Shown one piece after another: positions 35,193-44,962 of a DNA stretch of 64,000 nt; the stretch's first letter is position 1; the number at the start of each line of letters is the position of its first letter. The DNA is taken from assembly GCA_963787675.1 (NCBI GenBank), contig CAWBDV010000008.1:114477-178476 (forward strand). Direction: 5' to 3'. Source of the stretch: JAJPKK01 sp963787675. GTDB lineage: Bacteria > Pseudomonadota > Alphaproteobacteria > Rhizobiales > Xanthobacteraceae. A program made the position numbers and the translations under genes. The notes under the pieces were generated by a model, which did no database searches, had not been told where the DNA came from, and saw only the letters and a program-made list of their open reading frames with translations.

Positions 35193-36722
35193 TTGATGCC
35201 GGCCAGAAGAGAGCTGACCATGCGGCAATTGCGGCAGATGTTGCGGCTGCACCACGACGGCGTAAGCGCGCGGGAGATCGGGCGTACGCTCGGCGTGGCG
35301 CGCAGCACGATCCAGGACAATCTTGAGCGGGCGCGGCTGGCCGGCATCGGCTGGCCGTTACCGACCGAGTGGACCGACGAGGTTCTCGAACAACGGCTGT
35401 TCACCCGCGCCGGCGTCAACCCCGGCCGCCGCCGACACACCGAACCGGACTGGGCGGCATTGGCGCGCGAGCTCAAGCGGGCGGGCGTCAACCTGATGGT
35501 GCTGTGGGAGGAGTACCGGGAGAGCCATCCGGACGGCTACGGCTACTCGCGGTTCTGCGATCTTTATCGCGAGTTCGAGCGGCGCCTGTCGCCGGTGATG
35601 CGCCAGCACCATGTCGCCGGTGACAAGGTGTTCGTCGATTACTCCGGCAAGAAGATCGCCATCGTCGATCCAATGACCGGCGAGGTGCGCGACGCCGAGA
35701 TCTTCGTCGCGGTGCTGGGTGCCTCCAACTACACCTTCGCCGAGGCAACCTGGACGCAGACGCTGCCGGACTGGATCGAGGCTCATGTGCGCATGTTCCG
35801 CTTCTTTGGCGGCGTGATGCGTCTCGTCGTACCCGACAATCTCAAGAGCGGCGTGCACAAGGCCTCGTTCTACGATCCCGAGATCAATCGCAGCTACGCC
35901 ATGATGGCGGCGCATTACGGCGTCGGCATTCTGCCGGCACGGCCATATCGCCCGCGCGACAAGGCCAAGGTCGAGGCCGGCGTCCGCTTTGCCCAGACCT
36001 ATATTCTCGGGCGGCTGCGTAATCAGACGTTCTTCTCGCTCGCCGACGCCAATCGCGCCATTGCGCTCGTGCTCGAACGCATGAACGGCCACGTCATGCG
36101 GCGCCTCGGGCTCAGTCGGAGCGATCTGTTCGCAAGTGTCGAGCGACCGGCACTGCGTGCCTTGCCGGCAACCGATTACGAGTTCGCCGAATGGCGATTG
36201 GCACGCGTCGGCCTCGATTATCACGTCGAAGTCGAGGGCTTTTACTACTCGGTGCCATACGCGCTGATCCGCGCCCAGGTCGATCTGCGCATCACCAGCC
36301 GCATCATCGAGGTGTTCTATCGCGCCAAGCGCGTTGCCGCTCATCAGCGTCGCTACGCCGGCCGCCGTCATGGCACCGATCCAGACCACATGCCGAGCGC
36401 GCATCGGCGCTACGCCGCATGGTCGCCGGCACGCTTCCAGCGCTGGGCGCACTCGATCGGTCCGAACACCGAGGCGCTGGTGATCGCCGTGCTCGCCCCG
36501 GAACAGGGCTTTCGAACCTGCCTCGGCGTGCTGCGCTTATTCCGCGGCATCGAGCCGACTCGCGCTGAAGCCGTCGCGGCTCGCGCGCTCGAAATCGGGG
36601 CGCTCACCTACAAGAGCGTCGCCTCCATTCTCAAAAACAACCTCGATCGCGCTCCGCGGGCCGCTGAGAGCAGCACCGTGATCGAGCATCAAAACCTCCG
36701 CGGCCCCGGCTACTTCCATTGA
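35193..36722 (+). CDS. istA: IS21 transposase IstA
   Basis: 509 residues. The N-terminal helix-turn-helix is HHDGVSAREIGRTLGVARST. The DDE catalytic core shows VFVDYSGKKIAIVD (D), LVVPDNLKSGVHKA (D) and KAKVEAGVRFAQ (E). The length is normal. It overlaps istB by 4 bp (ATGA-type junction TTGA) and is intact, but its IstB partner is broken. Confidence 0.93.
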   Translation: MMPARRELTMRQLRQMLRLHHDGVSAREIGRTLGVARSTIQDNLERARLAGIGWPLPTEWTDEVLEQRLFTRAGVNPGRRRHTEPDWAALARELKRAGVNLMVLWEEYRESHPDGYGYSRFCDLYREFERRLSPVMRQHHVAGDKVFVDYSGKKIAIVDPMTGEVRDAEIFVAVLGASNYTFAEATWTQTLPDWIEAHVRMFRFFGGVMRLVVPDNLKSGVHKASFYDPEINRSYAMMAAHYGVGILPARPYRPRDKAKVEAGVRFAQTYILGRLRNQTFFSLADANRAIALVLERMNGHVMRRLGLSRSDLFASVERPALRALPATDYEFAEWRLARVGLDYHVEVEGFYYSVPYALIRAQVDLRITSRIIEVFYRAKRVAAHQRRYAGRRHGTDPDHMPSAHRRYAAWSPARFQRWAHSIGPNTEALVIAVLAPEQGFRTCLGVLRLFRGIEPTRAEAVAARALEIGALTYKSVASILKNNLDRAPRAAESSTVIEHQNLRGPGYFH

Positions 36723-37380
36723 AAGGAGATGATCTCATGCTGACCCATCCGACACTCGATCTGTTACACGACCTCGGCCTCCACGGCATGGCTAAGGGCT
36801 TCAGGGAGCTCGAACAAGCCACCGAGACCCGCACCCTCAAGCATGCCGAATGGCTCGGCCTTCTGCTCGAACACGAGGTGACGCTGCGACGGCAGAAGCG
36901 CTTCGAGGCACGCGCCAGGACCGCACGACTGCGCCATAATGCCAGCGTCGAGGATGTCGATTACCGCGCCGCCCGTGGTCTCGATCGCGCGATGTTCCTC
37001 AAGCTCGCAAGCGGCGACTTCATCCGCGAGCGGCGCAATCTTTTAATCACCGGCCCGTGCGGCGTCGGCAAAAGTTGGCTCGCCTGCGCGCTCGGCCACA
37101 AGGCTTGCCGCGAGGACTTCTCCGTCCTCTATCACCGCATCCCGCGGCTGTTCGCAGCGCTGGCGCTGGCCCGCGGCGATGGTCGCTACGCCAAGCTCCT
37201 GCGCACCATCGCTCGCGTCGATCTTCTCGTCCTCGATGATTGGGGACCAGAGCAACTCAATGCCGAGCAGCGCCGTGACCTCTTGGAGATTGTCGAGGAC
37301 CGCTACGACGCCCGCTCGATCATCATCACCAGCCAGCTACCGATCGAGCGTTGGTACGAGATCATCGGCGACCCGACGCT
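36719..37380 (+). pseudogene. istB: IS21 ATPase IstB, 5' part
   Basis: AAA+ helper of IstA: Walker A GPCGVGKSWLA, Walker B LLVLDDWG, sensor IIITSQLPI, then EIIGDPTL. At 37381 the sequence switches to the end of an inserted element and meets a stop (TTC TGA region, reading DPTLS). The missing C-terminal 60 residues lie at 40025-40205. Confidence 0.88.
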
Positions 37381-37381
37381 T

Positions 37382-39484
37382 TCATGATGCCTCCTTTTTC
37401 GATCGTTTGGTGTGTCGAAGGCGAGTGCGGATCTGCTTGATCTGTTCGTGCGTCAGGTCGACCTGCCAAGGCTGTCCTTTGGTGAGTTGATTGCCAACCA
37501 GTAGTCCGCGAGCGAGATAGTCGAACACCGTTTGCGGCGTGATGCCGAGTGCCCTCGCAGCGCCCTGGATCGAGAAGCTGCCATCGGACCAACGCAACGG
37601 GTTGTGGCCGGTGCCGTTAATTTTGACGGTAGGAATGTCCCAGCGTTTGCGCAGCAACCAGACATTCTCGCCTTTGAATGCACAGCCGCGAGCGGCGACG
37701 AAGCCTTCCTGATTGAGGATTGCCGCGATCTCCCTGTCCATCTTGCCGGCATCATTGAGTTGCGCGATCCGTTGGCGGAGCCGATCGATATCGATGTAGT
37801 CGCCATAAGTGTGAACGCGTCGCTGCAAACGATGCTCGCTGACAGCGCCGGTTTGCCACACGATCTTGAGCCACACCTGGCCGCGCTGCCGCTTTTGATC
37901 GAGGCTCACTTCGCGCACGATAAAGCGCAGGATGCGCTTACGATCAGCGGCTGATGTTGTATCGGCGTGCCATATCCGCGGCAGGTTTTCGCCGAGCTTG
38001 CGGAGCGCCACACGTTCTGCTTCGCCCATGACAACCGGCTCTGCCGAGCGCCAGCGGGCATACTCCTGTTCGATCGCCTCGACGGCCCGCAGCTTGTCTT
38101 CCCACGCGCGTTCGAGCGAACGCGCTACAAGTCAATTCTCCGGCTCAACAGTGTCGTATTGGCGTCGAGCGCGTTCGGCCTCGTAACGAGCGCGTTCTCG
38201 TCGCAGCGTCCATTGCTGGTCAAGTTGCCTGCTCTCGTCCTCCAACTGCTCCATGGCGGCGAGCGCGATGGTAATTTGGTCCGGCGCGAGAGCGTCGAGG
38301 AGAGTGCGTTCAACCAGGCCATCGACCGGCAGGGCACGAACTTCCTGACACAAAGCGCCGGCGCGCTGATCGCGATCGACGCGGCAACAATAGACTGGAT
38401 AATCGCCATGGGGCCCGGTGTAACGCAAGCTCATGCGCCGACCGCAACGACCGCACACAGCGATGCCTTGCAGCAGCGCTACGCCTTTGCGCGGTGCGCC
38501 GCTGTGGCCTGCCTCGGAGCGGTTGACGTTGTCCGCCAGGCGGCGCTGGTTGGCCATGAACTCCTCCCAGCCGATGTACCCAGGGTGAGCAGCTTGCAGG
38601 CAAACCGCCCAGTCGCCAATTGCCACCTTAACAGTGCCGCGCGCCGATCCGGGTCGGCATCCGCTCAAATCTTTTTGCCGGCGGCCGTAAACATAAGCTC
38701 CGGCGTAGGCCGGATTTTGAAGAATACTGCGTACACGCGAACTGTCGGCTTCGCGCCAGACGATCTCGTGCGGGGACGGTCCGAGGACCGGTCGGACCGG
38801 CAACGGCAATCCGTTTGTGCGCAGGAAGCGCATCACACCGCGTGCGCTTTGCACTTCGCGGAATTTGGCAAAGACCAGGAACAAACGGGCCTGCACTTCC
38901 TCGTCCGGATTGAGGATGATCGTGCTGGCGCGGTCATAAGCGAGCCCAGCGGGCAGCGGCAACCGCAACTCGCCGCGTGATGCTTTCTGACGCTCACCCT
39001 GATGAAGCCGCATCCGAATCTGGTGCAGTTCCGCCTCGCTCATGATGCCGGACAGCCCAAGCAGCAAACGATCATGATAGGCGCGCGGGTCGTAGAGCCG
39101 TTCGCCATCTGCGATCAGCACGCCGAACACCGAGCAGAGTTCAAGAAGCTGATGCCAGTCGCGATTGTTGCGAGCCAAACGCGAAGCATCGAGGCTGACC
39201 ACAAGCCCCGCATTGCCGAGACCGATCTCGGCAATCAACTTCTGGAAGCCGTAACGCTCGATGCTGTCAGTGCCCGATTTGCCAAGGTCCTCATCGATGA
39301 CCTGCACGCGCTCATGAGGCCAGCCTAATGCAACGGCGCGATCGACCAGCCGGTATTGCAGCTCGGTGCTCTCTTGATGGCGACGAACCTGGTTCAGAGA
39401 GGATTGGCGCACATACACATAGGCCAATTTGGCACGATGCGCCGTGGTCAGCGGCTCGTCAGCGGCGCGCGGGACGATCAGCAC
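37382..39484 (-). pseudogene. Large serine recombinase with one in-frame TGA
   Basis: A 700-codon reading frame. It has an N-terminal resolvase domain (YVYVRQSSLNQVRRHQES with the catalytic serine, then SLDASRLARNNRDWH), a Recombinase domain (NPAYAGAYVYGRRQKD), a zinc ribbon (CGRCGRRMSLRY ... CC) and a coiled coil with a C-terminal DNA-binding part. The only defect is TGA at 38132-38134 within EPEN-stop-LVARSLER, where CGA (Arg) is expected. The second recombinase reads DPENRLVAGELEH there. Without readthrough the product stops at residue 450. Confidence 0.85.
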
Positions 39485-39686
39485 AAGCGATCTCCCTTAC
39501 GCCTGCGCCGCGCGCCGGCTCGATCCGCCTCATCAGCTTCGCGACCGCGCGGGCGATCTGCTTCTGCGTCTGAGCTGACAGGTTCGGCCACAGGCGCGGA
39601 AGCACTTGCGGATGCTGGCGGGTTATGTCGGCCGGCATCGGTAGTGGCGGAGACGCAACGCGACGCTGAAGCGCTTGGGTGGCCAT
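39459..39686 (-). CDS. ORF B of serine-recombinase element
   Basis: 75 residues, MATQALQRRVASPPLPM..., with a helical LSAQTQKQIARAVAKLMRR. It sits between ORF A and the recombinase and overlaps the recombinase start by 26 bp. A gene in the same place in the second element (49057) encodes another short helical protein. Probably an accessory factor of the recombinase; not characterised. Confidence 0.55.
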   Translation of the reverse strand: MATQALQRRVASPPLPMPADITRQHPQVLPRLWPNLSAQTQKQIARAVAKLMRRIEPARGAGVREIACADRPARR

Positions 39687-39951
39687 CGCGAATCACCTCC
39701 TCGGCGAGGAGGGCCAGATTCGCGCTCAAATGTTGCGCCAATGGGATCAGCGTGCGGACGCTGATACGCGAAAGATCCACTCCTGTGCCCGATTCAGTTA
39801 CCGCTGGCGTGGTCAGATCAGTCGACGCAATCCGGATCGATCGCTTCCGCCCGTCCGGCAGTGCCACCACCACGTAGGCGGGACCGCGTCCAGATCGGTC
39901 GCTCAGTACCGCAAACCGCTTGCCGAATAGACAATGACGCGGATCGGTAAT
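39478..39951 (-). CDS. ORF A of serine-recombinase element (DUF5372-like)
   Basis: About 157 codons; the 5' end is uncertain (homology reaches ITDPRHCLFGKRFAVLSD, with no ATG). It continues GPAYVVVALPDGRKRSIRIA and ISVRTLIPLAQHLSANLALL. Similar proteins precede large serine recombinases in rhizobial elements (family recollection). The last third overlaps ORF B in another frame and is low-complexity, so the true stop may be irrelevant to function. Confidence 0.55.
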   Translation of the reverse strand: MTDPRHCLFGKRFAVLSDRSGRGPAYVVVALPDGRKRSIRIASTDLTTPAVTESGTGVDLSRISVRTLIPLAQHLSANLALLAEEVIRDGHPSASASRCVSATTDAGRHNPPASASASAPVAEPVSSDAEADRPRGREADEADRAGARRRRKGDRLC

Positions 39952-40024
39952 CGTTAAATGAGTGACGCGAGCCAGGGGTCGATCAAGAATTGTAGGATTT
40001 TGCAGTGTTCGGCGACCCGACGCT

Positions 40025-40205
40025 GGCCGACGCCATCCTCGATCGCATCATCCACAACGGCTACAGAATCGAACTGACCGGTGACAGCATGCGAAAACTC
40101 AAGACCGCCGGCCAAGCCGAGCACGATGCTCCATTGCCCGCAAAAGAACTGCCGAAAAGCGCCAGCGCGCCCGCATCCACGCTGGCAAAAGGGCACCAGA
40201 AATGA
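40025..40205 (+). pseudogene. istB: IS21 ATPase IstB, 3' part
   Basis: It continues the interrupted istB: ADAILDRIIHNGYRIELTGD then SMRKLKTAG and a variable tail ending AKGHQK. Joined to 36719-37380 it gives an IstB of about 280 residues. The remainder up to 40514 is the IS21 right end with its repeat array. Confidence 0.85.
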
Positions 40206-40732
40206 CCGCCGTGCCCAACTCACCGCCCGCCCCGGTGGGTCAACAGGCACCTCCCGCGCGTGCCGCCGCGTCTGCCGTGGGGGCACGCCGCGTCGCGCGC
40301 GGGTCCCTCCTGTTGACTACCGGGACGGCCTCCTGCCGTGCTCGATCAACGAGCCATTGCGCTTGACCCGAACGAAAATCGAAAACATCATCCCCACGAC
40401 CCGCGGAGACTCCGCCAGGTGGCCGGCTTCAAATCGGAACCATGGCCGGCTTCATCTCGGAACGGGTGGCCGGCTTCATATTGGAATGCATGGCCGGCTT
40501 CGTCGGAATCCGCAGATAGGTCGCGGCGAATCGACAGATGTTGCCAGATCGCCGCTCGTTTGAGCGGATCAGGGAGACCCACATCTCGTCATCGGGTCTC
40601 CTCGCGCAACCGGCTGACTTGGCTCTTGCCACGATACAGTGGAAAACAGACTCGAGCTCTCGCTAGCCCCGCAGTTCTGTGCTACGGTATCGGGTAGTAA
40701 GCGAATCTTAGGCGGCCTCAGGATACCTTTGC

Positions 40733-41209
40733 TTGAGATGGTTTTTTCTCGCCTGCCAGTTTACGATCTCCGGCGCATCCGCCTGGATCCTCTATTTGAT
40801 TTTCGGTTTGCCAGCACCGTTTGTCCTCGTCTCCTTGATCGCGAGCCAAACTGTTTTTCTCCTGTTCGCCATCGACGTCGTCAACCGCCGCACTGAGATG
40901 ACGAGCTTAAATCGGCTCGCCAAGGAAGTCACAATAGTCGCACGTCACGTAGCGAAGCTGAGCGCCAAGGTTGCCGCGTCGGAAGATGCGGTAGACGACG
41001 CCATCGGTAGGATTGGCGCAACCTTGCCGCGTCTCGAGCGGTCGAACGCCACCCGCGGTCAAGAGCTTCTCGACATACGTGCAATTCTCAACCAGCTCAC
41101 AATCACCATTTGCATCCAGGATCTGCAGCTGATGTCCGCCGAGCCACCAAAGTGGCTTGTTGACGAAAATGCGGTGGCGCTAACCAACAGATGGAAGGCG
41201 ACGTCATAA
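40733..41209 (+). CDS. Hypothetical membrane protein with coiled coil
   Basis: 158 residues from TTG 40733. Two transmembrane helices (FFLACQFTISGASAWILYLI and FVLVSLIASQTVFLLFAI) precede a long helical region (LNRLAKEVTIVARHVAKLSA, then AILNQLTITICIQDLQL). Similar small two-helix proteins with cytoplasmic coiled coils are widespread in Bradyrhizobium. Function unknown. Confidence 0.55.
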   Translation: MRWFFLACQFTISGASAWILYLIFGLPAPFVLVSLIASQTVFLLFAIDVVNRRTEMTSLNRLAKEVTIVARHVAKLSAKVAASEDAVDDAIGRIGATLPRLERSNATRGQELLDIRAILNQLTITICIQDLQLMSAEPPKWLVDENAVALTNRWKATS

Positions 41210-41286
41210 CGGCGCTTCTGAAATTTCTGGCGAGATTTTCCGATGCGCTGTTGCAGTGATCTGACCGCCCGTCGGTAAGTTGTGCG

Positions 41287-41412
41287 CAATGCGCCTTTCA
41301 CGGAAGAGCGGATGGTGGCGATCATCCGCGAAGCTGATCACGAACTGGTGTCGGCAGTGACCGAGCGGTAGAGTAGTGTAGCGAACGAACGATCTACACG
41401 TGGCGCGCGCCG
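41287..41412 (+). pseudogene. Remnant of IS3-family orfA
   Basis: APFTEERMVAIIREADHELVSAV followed, after a frameshift, by ERTIYTWR. IS3 orfA proteins begin RFTEEQMVAIIREAD and continue SEQTIYTWRKRF. The rest of 41210-41633 has no gene. Confidence 0.5.
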
Positions 41413-41633
41413 AGTTCCTGGAGCCTCTAGTGGTCTCGTTCGCGCCTCAAGGCCAAGGCCACATTCAAGTCTCGGGGATATCACCCCCAAACGAGGCTCG
41501 ACGAACACATGCACGAAGCAACGGACGGTGCCTCAAGCTAGGGCGATAGTCCACGGCAGATCAAGGTGACGGTGATGTTGTCAAATCTATCGTCTTCTTA
41601 AAAATATCGCATTGGCCTGCAGCCGGATCCGTT

Positions 41634-41870
41634 GTGACCGACTATCTTCCACTGCTTACCCGTGCTGTTGCCGCTCTAAGGGTGAATACCTGGGAGACAA
41701 GACGAGAGGTTTACGAACGTGCTCGAGCGGCGCAACGGTCATTTCTAGAGCAACGTGATCCTCCGGCGACCGTGGCGGAATTTCAGCGGGAACGTCTCGC
41801 GCTAGAGGTGGCGATTCAAAAGGTCGAGTTCCGAAGCTTCGGGCGTTCCGCTATCGCTGCCGCAGCGTAG
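41634..41870 (+). CDS. Conserved small rhizobial protein
   Basis: 78 residues from GTG 41634: DYLPLLTRAVAALRVNTWET, REVYERARAAQRSFLEQRDP, then RERLALEVAIQKVE. This pattern is a conserved alphaproteobacterial small protein of unknown role, often encoded singly. Helical throughout. Confidence 0.65.
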   Translation: MTDYLPLLTRAVAALRVNTWETRREVYERARAAQRSFLEQRDPPATVAEFQRERLALEVAIQKVEFRSFGRSAIAAAA

Positions 41871-41949
41871 AAATCTGACATCAACGCAAACTTCACACGA
41901 GCTCGCAAAGCCCGGCAGCTCCGGCGGAATCGCCAGATCAATCGCGTCC

Positions 41950-42402
41950 TTGTTTGCCGCAACTTTGGCGGGCGGGGCCGTGCTGATCGCAATCCCGTTT
42001 TATATGCAGGGCGGGATATGGCTTATGAGACACGCGGTCGGCTATTCGGCGCTGACAGAAATGTTGGTGTTTCTCATTTCTATCCTCGCAATCGTCTGCA
42101 TTGCGTTTGCTCGGATGATTCCCAATCGATTTGGTCGCGTTCTCCTAATTTCATCATACCTCTTTAGCGCGACTACTTGGATGAGCGCGACTCTTATCAC
42201 TTATCTCTATCTCGGACCACTTTGGCTAGTCATCGGAGCAGGGATTGGCATCGTGGGAATTATGCCAGTGGGGGTCGTTGGCGCCGCGTTGCATGCGGAC
42301 TGGCTGGCATTGGGCATTTTGGTGAATGGGATTGCATTAACATTTGTTGCGCACGGACTTGCGTCAGCTGCACTATCAAAATCCAAGCGCAAGGTAGGTT
42401 AA
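41950..42402 (+). CDS. Hypothetical multi-pass membrane protein
   Basis: About 150 residues with four hydrophobic segments (LIAIPFYMQGGIWLM, MLVFLISILAIVCIAFA, VLLISSYLFSATTW, PLWLVIGAGIGIVGIM) and a basic end SKSKRKVG. The start is uncertain: TTG 41950, or further upstream in the open frame. Not recognised. Confidence 0.5.
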   Translation: MFAATLAGGAVLIAIPFYMQGGIWLMRHAVGYSALTEMLVFLISILAIVCIAFARMIPNRFGRVLLISSYLFSATTWMSATLITYLYLGPLWLVIGAGIGIVGIMPVGVVGAALHADWLALGILVNGIALTFVAHGLASAALSKSKRKVG

Positions 42403-42510
42403 ACCGTTTCCCTACGCTGGCGGCCGCCTGGCAATGATCTCGCCGTTGGAGATAGCTCTCTGAGGAGTGGCTCGATGATCGTGTCCACTATCTGATGATG
42501 GACACCATCT

Positions 42511-42891
42511 GTGATGCCGGTTGACGAAGACGGTGATGTCGCGGCTGGCAAGCGCAGGCGTCGATCGTGGACGCGGGACGAGAAGCGTCGGATCGTTGAA
42601 GAGAGCCTTCAGGAAGGTGCATCGATCGCGGAGGTCGCTCGACGTCACGAGCTCAACGCCAATCTCTTGTTTACATGGCGTCGCAAGATGGGCGTTGAGC
42701 CGTCTGAGCAGTCTGGCCCGATGCCTATCCTGCCCGTGACGATTGCGCCGGGATCGGTCGCGCAGAAGCATTGCCCGACGGCGGCCGGCCAGATGGAAAT
42801 CGTTCTTGCGGAAGGCAATCGGGTCCTAGTTTGGGCTGATGTCGAGGCAGCGGCGTTGTCGCGGGTGTTGAAGGCGCTGTCGCGGCGATGA
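42511..42891 (+). CDS. tnpA: IS66 accessory protein TnpA
   Basis: 126 residues: RRRSWTRDEKRRIVEESLQE, IAEVARRHELNANLLFTWRR and a C-terminal IVLAEGNRVLVWADVEAAAL. This is the helix-turn-helix orfA of IS66 elements. It overlaps tnpB by 4 bp (ATGA). Element ends could not be resolved, but the right one must lie before the IS1380 fragment at about 45232. Confidence 0.9.
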   Translation: MMPVDEDGDVAAGKRRRRSWTRDEKRRIVEESLQEGASIAEVARRHELNANLLFTWRRKMGVEPSEQSGPMPILPVTIAPGSVAQKHCPTAAGQMEIVLAEGNRVLVWADVEAAALSRVLKALSRR

Positions 42892-43235
42892 TTCCAATTC
42901 CGAGCGGCGTCAGGGTCTGGATTGCGACGGGTCATACCGACATGCGGCGCGGCATGCAGGGGCTGGCGCTTCAGGTTCAGGAGAGTCTGAAGCGCGATCC
43001 CCATGCCGGCGATCTTTATATTTTCCGAGGTCGTCGCGGCGATCTGGCCAAGATCCTCTGGCACGATGGGATCGGGCTGTCGCTTTACGCCAAACGACTG
43101 GATCGCGGAAAGTTCATCTGGCCTTCGGCGTCGGATGGCGCGGTGTCGATCTCGGCGGCTCAGATGTCCTATATGCTGGAAGGGATCGACTGGCGAAATC
43201 CGCAACTGACATGGCGTCCCAAGAGCGCCGGCTGA
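42888..43235 (+). CDS. tnpB: IS66 accessory protein TnpB
   Basis: 115 residues with the family pattern VRVWIATGHTDMRRGMQGLA, DLYIFRGRRGDLAKILWHDG and GLSLYAKRLDRGKFIWP. Normal length and intact. Confidence 0.93.
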   Translation: MIPIPSGVRVWIATGHTDMRRGMQGLALQVQESLKRDPHAGDLYIFRGRRGDLAKILWHDGIGLSLYAKRLDRGKFIWPSASDGAVSISAAQMSYMLEGIDWRNPQLTWRPKSAG

Positions 43236-43307
43236 GCCACATAAAATGAGGGGCCACGTGCATTTTAGGGCGTCACAAATCAGAGAATTTATGATTTTCT
43301 CGTTGCC

Positions 43308-44960
43308 ATGGATGCGGATCGCGACGCTCTTCCCGATGACATAACCGCTCTGAAAGAGGCGCTGATCATCGAGCGTGCCAAGGGTCTGGAGGTTGCCGCG
43401 GAGCTGGCGGTCGCTCGGGCCCAGGCGTCTGAAGACGTGGCACTGATCGCCCAGCAGAAGTTGCGGATCGCCAAACTGGAGCGCCAGGTCTACGGGCAAC
43501 GATCGGAGCGCTCGGCGCGTCTGATCGATCAGTTGGCGCTGGAGTTTGAAGAGCTGGAAGCCGGCGCCACGGAAGACGAACTCGCGGCGGAGACAGCGGT
43601 CGCCAAGACAATGTCGGTGCGCGGATTTACGCGCAAGCGACCCGAGCGCAGCACATTCCCCGATCACCTTCCCCGCGAGCGTGTGGTGATCGATCCGCCT
43701 ACGGCATGTGAGTGCTGCGGCGGCAATCGCCTGCGCAAGCTCGGCGAAGACGTGACCCGAACCCTGGAGACGCAGCCCCGTCGGTGGAAAGTGATCGAGA
43801 CGGTGCGGGAGAAGTTCACCTGCCGCGACTGCGAGAAGATCACGCAAGCACCGGCGCCGTTCCATGTCATCGCGAGAGGCTGGGCGGGACCCAGCCTCCT
43901 GGCGATGATCGTGTTCGAGAAGTTTGGTCAGCATCAGCCCCTGAACCGCCAGGCCGAGCGCTATGCTCTGGAAGGCGTGCCGATCGCGTTGTCGACCATG
44001 GCCGACGCCGTGGGGTCGGTCTGCGCGGCGCTCGATCCTCTCCTTCGCCTTGTGGAAAGCCATGTCATGGCGGCAGAGCGCTTGCACGCGGATGATACGA
44101 CCGTACCGGTTCTGGCCGAAGGAAAGACCGACACCGGGCGATGCTGGATATATCTGCGCGACGACAGGCCCTTTGGCGGAACCGGACCCCCCGCGGCGAT
44201 ATTTTACTACTCACGCGATCGCAGGGGCGAGCATCCTCAGGGGCATCTGGCTGGCTATGCCGGCATCCTGCAAGCGGACGCCTACGACGGTTACAACAAG
44301 CTCTATCAGGCCGGCCGAAGTGCTGGCCCCATCCTGGAGGCGGCATGTTGGGTGCATGCCCGGCGCCCGTTCTTCGCCATGGCCGACATCGAGGAGAACG
44401 CTCGACGCAAAGCCTCAGGCAAGAAAGAGATCGCGCTGTCGCCCATCGCGATCGAGATCGTGCGCCGTATCGACGCGCTGTTCGAGATCGAGCGATCCAT
44501 CAACGGCAAGAGCGTCGAGGAACGCCTGGTCGTCAGGCAGATGTCGAGCCGGCCATTGGTCGACGACCTTCATGTCTATATGCGTGCGCAGCTCGCTCGG
44601 CTTGCTCGCGGGCACGACTTAGCCAAAGCGATCAATTACGTTCTCAAGCGCTGGGTGGGCTTTACCCTATTCCTTCAGGACGGGCGCGTCTGCCTCTCGA
44701 ACAACGCCGCCGAACGCGGCCTGAGGGGTATCGCCCTGGGTCGAAAATCGTGGCTGTTCTGCGGGTCCGATCGCGGCGGACAGCGCACCGCAGCCATGTA
44801 CAGTCTCGTCGTCACGGCCAAAATGAATGGCGTCGATCCGCAGGCTTGGCTCACCGACGTCCTCTCCCGTATCGCAACTCATCCTGCCCATCGATTGGAT
44901 GAATTGTTGCCGTGGAACTGGACGCCACTGACGTCAGCGATTGCAGCCCGGGCGGCCTGA
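43308..44960 (+). CDS. tnpC: IS66 transposase TnpC
   Basis: 550 residues. It has an N-terminal coiled coil with the QLRIAKLERQVYGQRSERSA zipper, a zinc-binding CECCGGNRLRKLGE...CRDCE, and the DDE domain with LHADDTTVPVL, GILQADAYDGY, WVHARRPFF and the late SNNAAERGLRG. It ends HRLDELLPWNW. Intact, so this IS66 may be active. Confidence 0.93.
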   Translation: MDADRDALPDDITALKEALIIERAKGLEVAAELAVARAQASEDVALIAQQKLRIAKLERQVYGQRSERSARLIDQLALEFEELEAGATEDELAAETAVAKTMSVRGFTRKRPERSTFPDHLPRERVVIDPPTACECCGGNRLRKLGEDVTRTLETQPRRWKVIETVREKFTCRDCEKITQAPAPFHVIARGWAGPSLLAMIVFEKFGQHQPLNRQAERYALEGVPIALSTMADAVGSVCAALDPLLRLVESHVMAAERLHADDTTVPVLAEGKTDTGRCWIYLRDDRPFGGTGPPAAIFYYSRDRRGEHPQGHLAGYAGILQADAYDGYNKLYQAGRSAGPILEAACWVHARRPFFAMADIEENARRKASGKKEIALSPIAIEIVRRIDALFEIERSINGKSVEERLVVRQMSSRPLVDDLHVYMRAQLARLARGHDLAKAINYVLKRWVGFTLFLQDGRVCLSNNAAERGLRGIALGRKSWLFCGSDRGGQRTAAMYSLVVTAKMNGVDPQAWLTDVLSRIATHPAHRLDELLPWNWTPLTSAIAARAA

Positions 44961-44962
44961 CC

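Larger units (their letters stand above)
37381..40008 (-). mobile_element. Serine-recombinase element inserted in istB
   Basis: About 2.63 kb bounded by a 16-bp direct repeat TCGGCGACCCGACGCT (37365-37380 and 40009-40024), which is istB sequence. It holds three minus-strand genes: ORF A (39951-39478), ORF B (39686-39459) and a large serine recombinase. The same three-gene order recurs at 48783-52685. The repeat is either a long target duplication or the attachment core used by the recombinase. Confidence 0.8.
34996..40514 (+). mobile_element. IS21-family element, disrupted by a serine-recombinase element
   Basis: Flanked by a 7-bp target duplication GATAGGT (34989-34995 and 40515-40521). The ends are inverted: TGCGGATTCCGA at left, TCGGAATCCGCA at right. 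Each end carries several copies of a GGTTCCGA..GAAGCCGGCC-type repeat, the usual IstA binding arrays. It contains istA, and istB split by an insertion of about 2.6 kb, so IS21 itself is about 2.9 kb. Confidence 0.85.
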
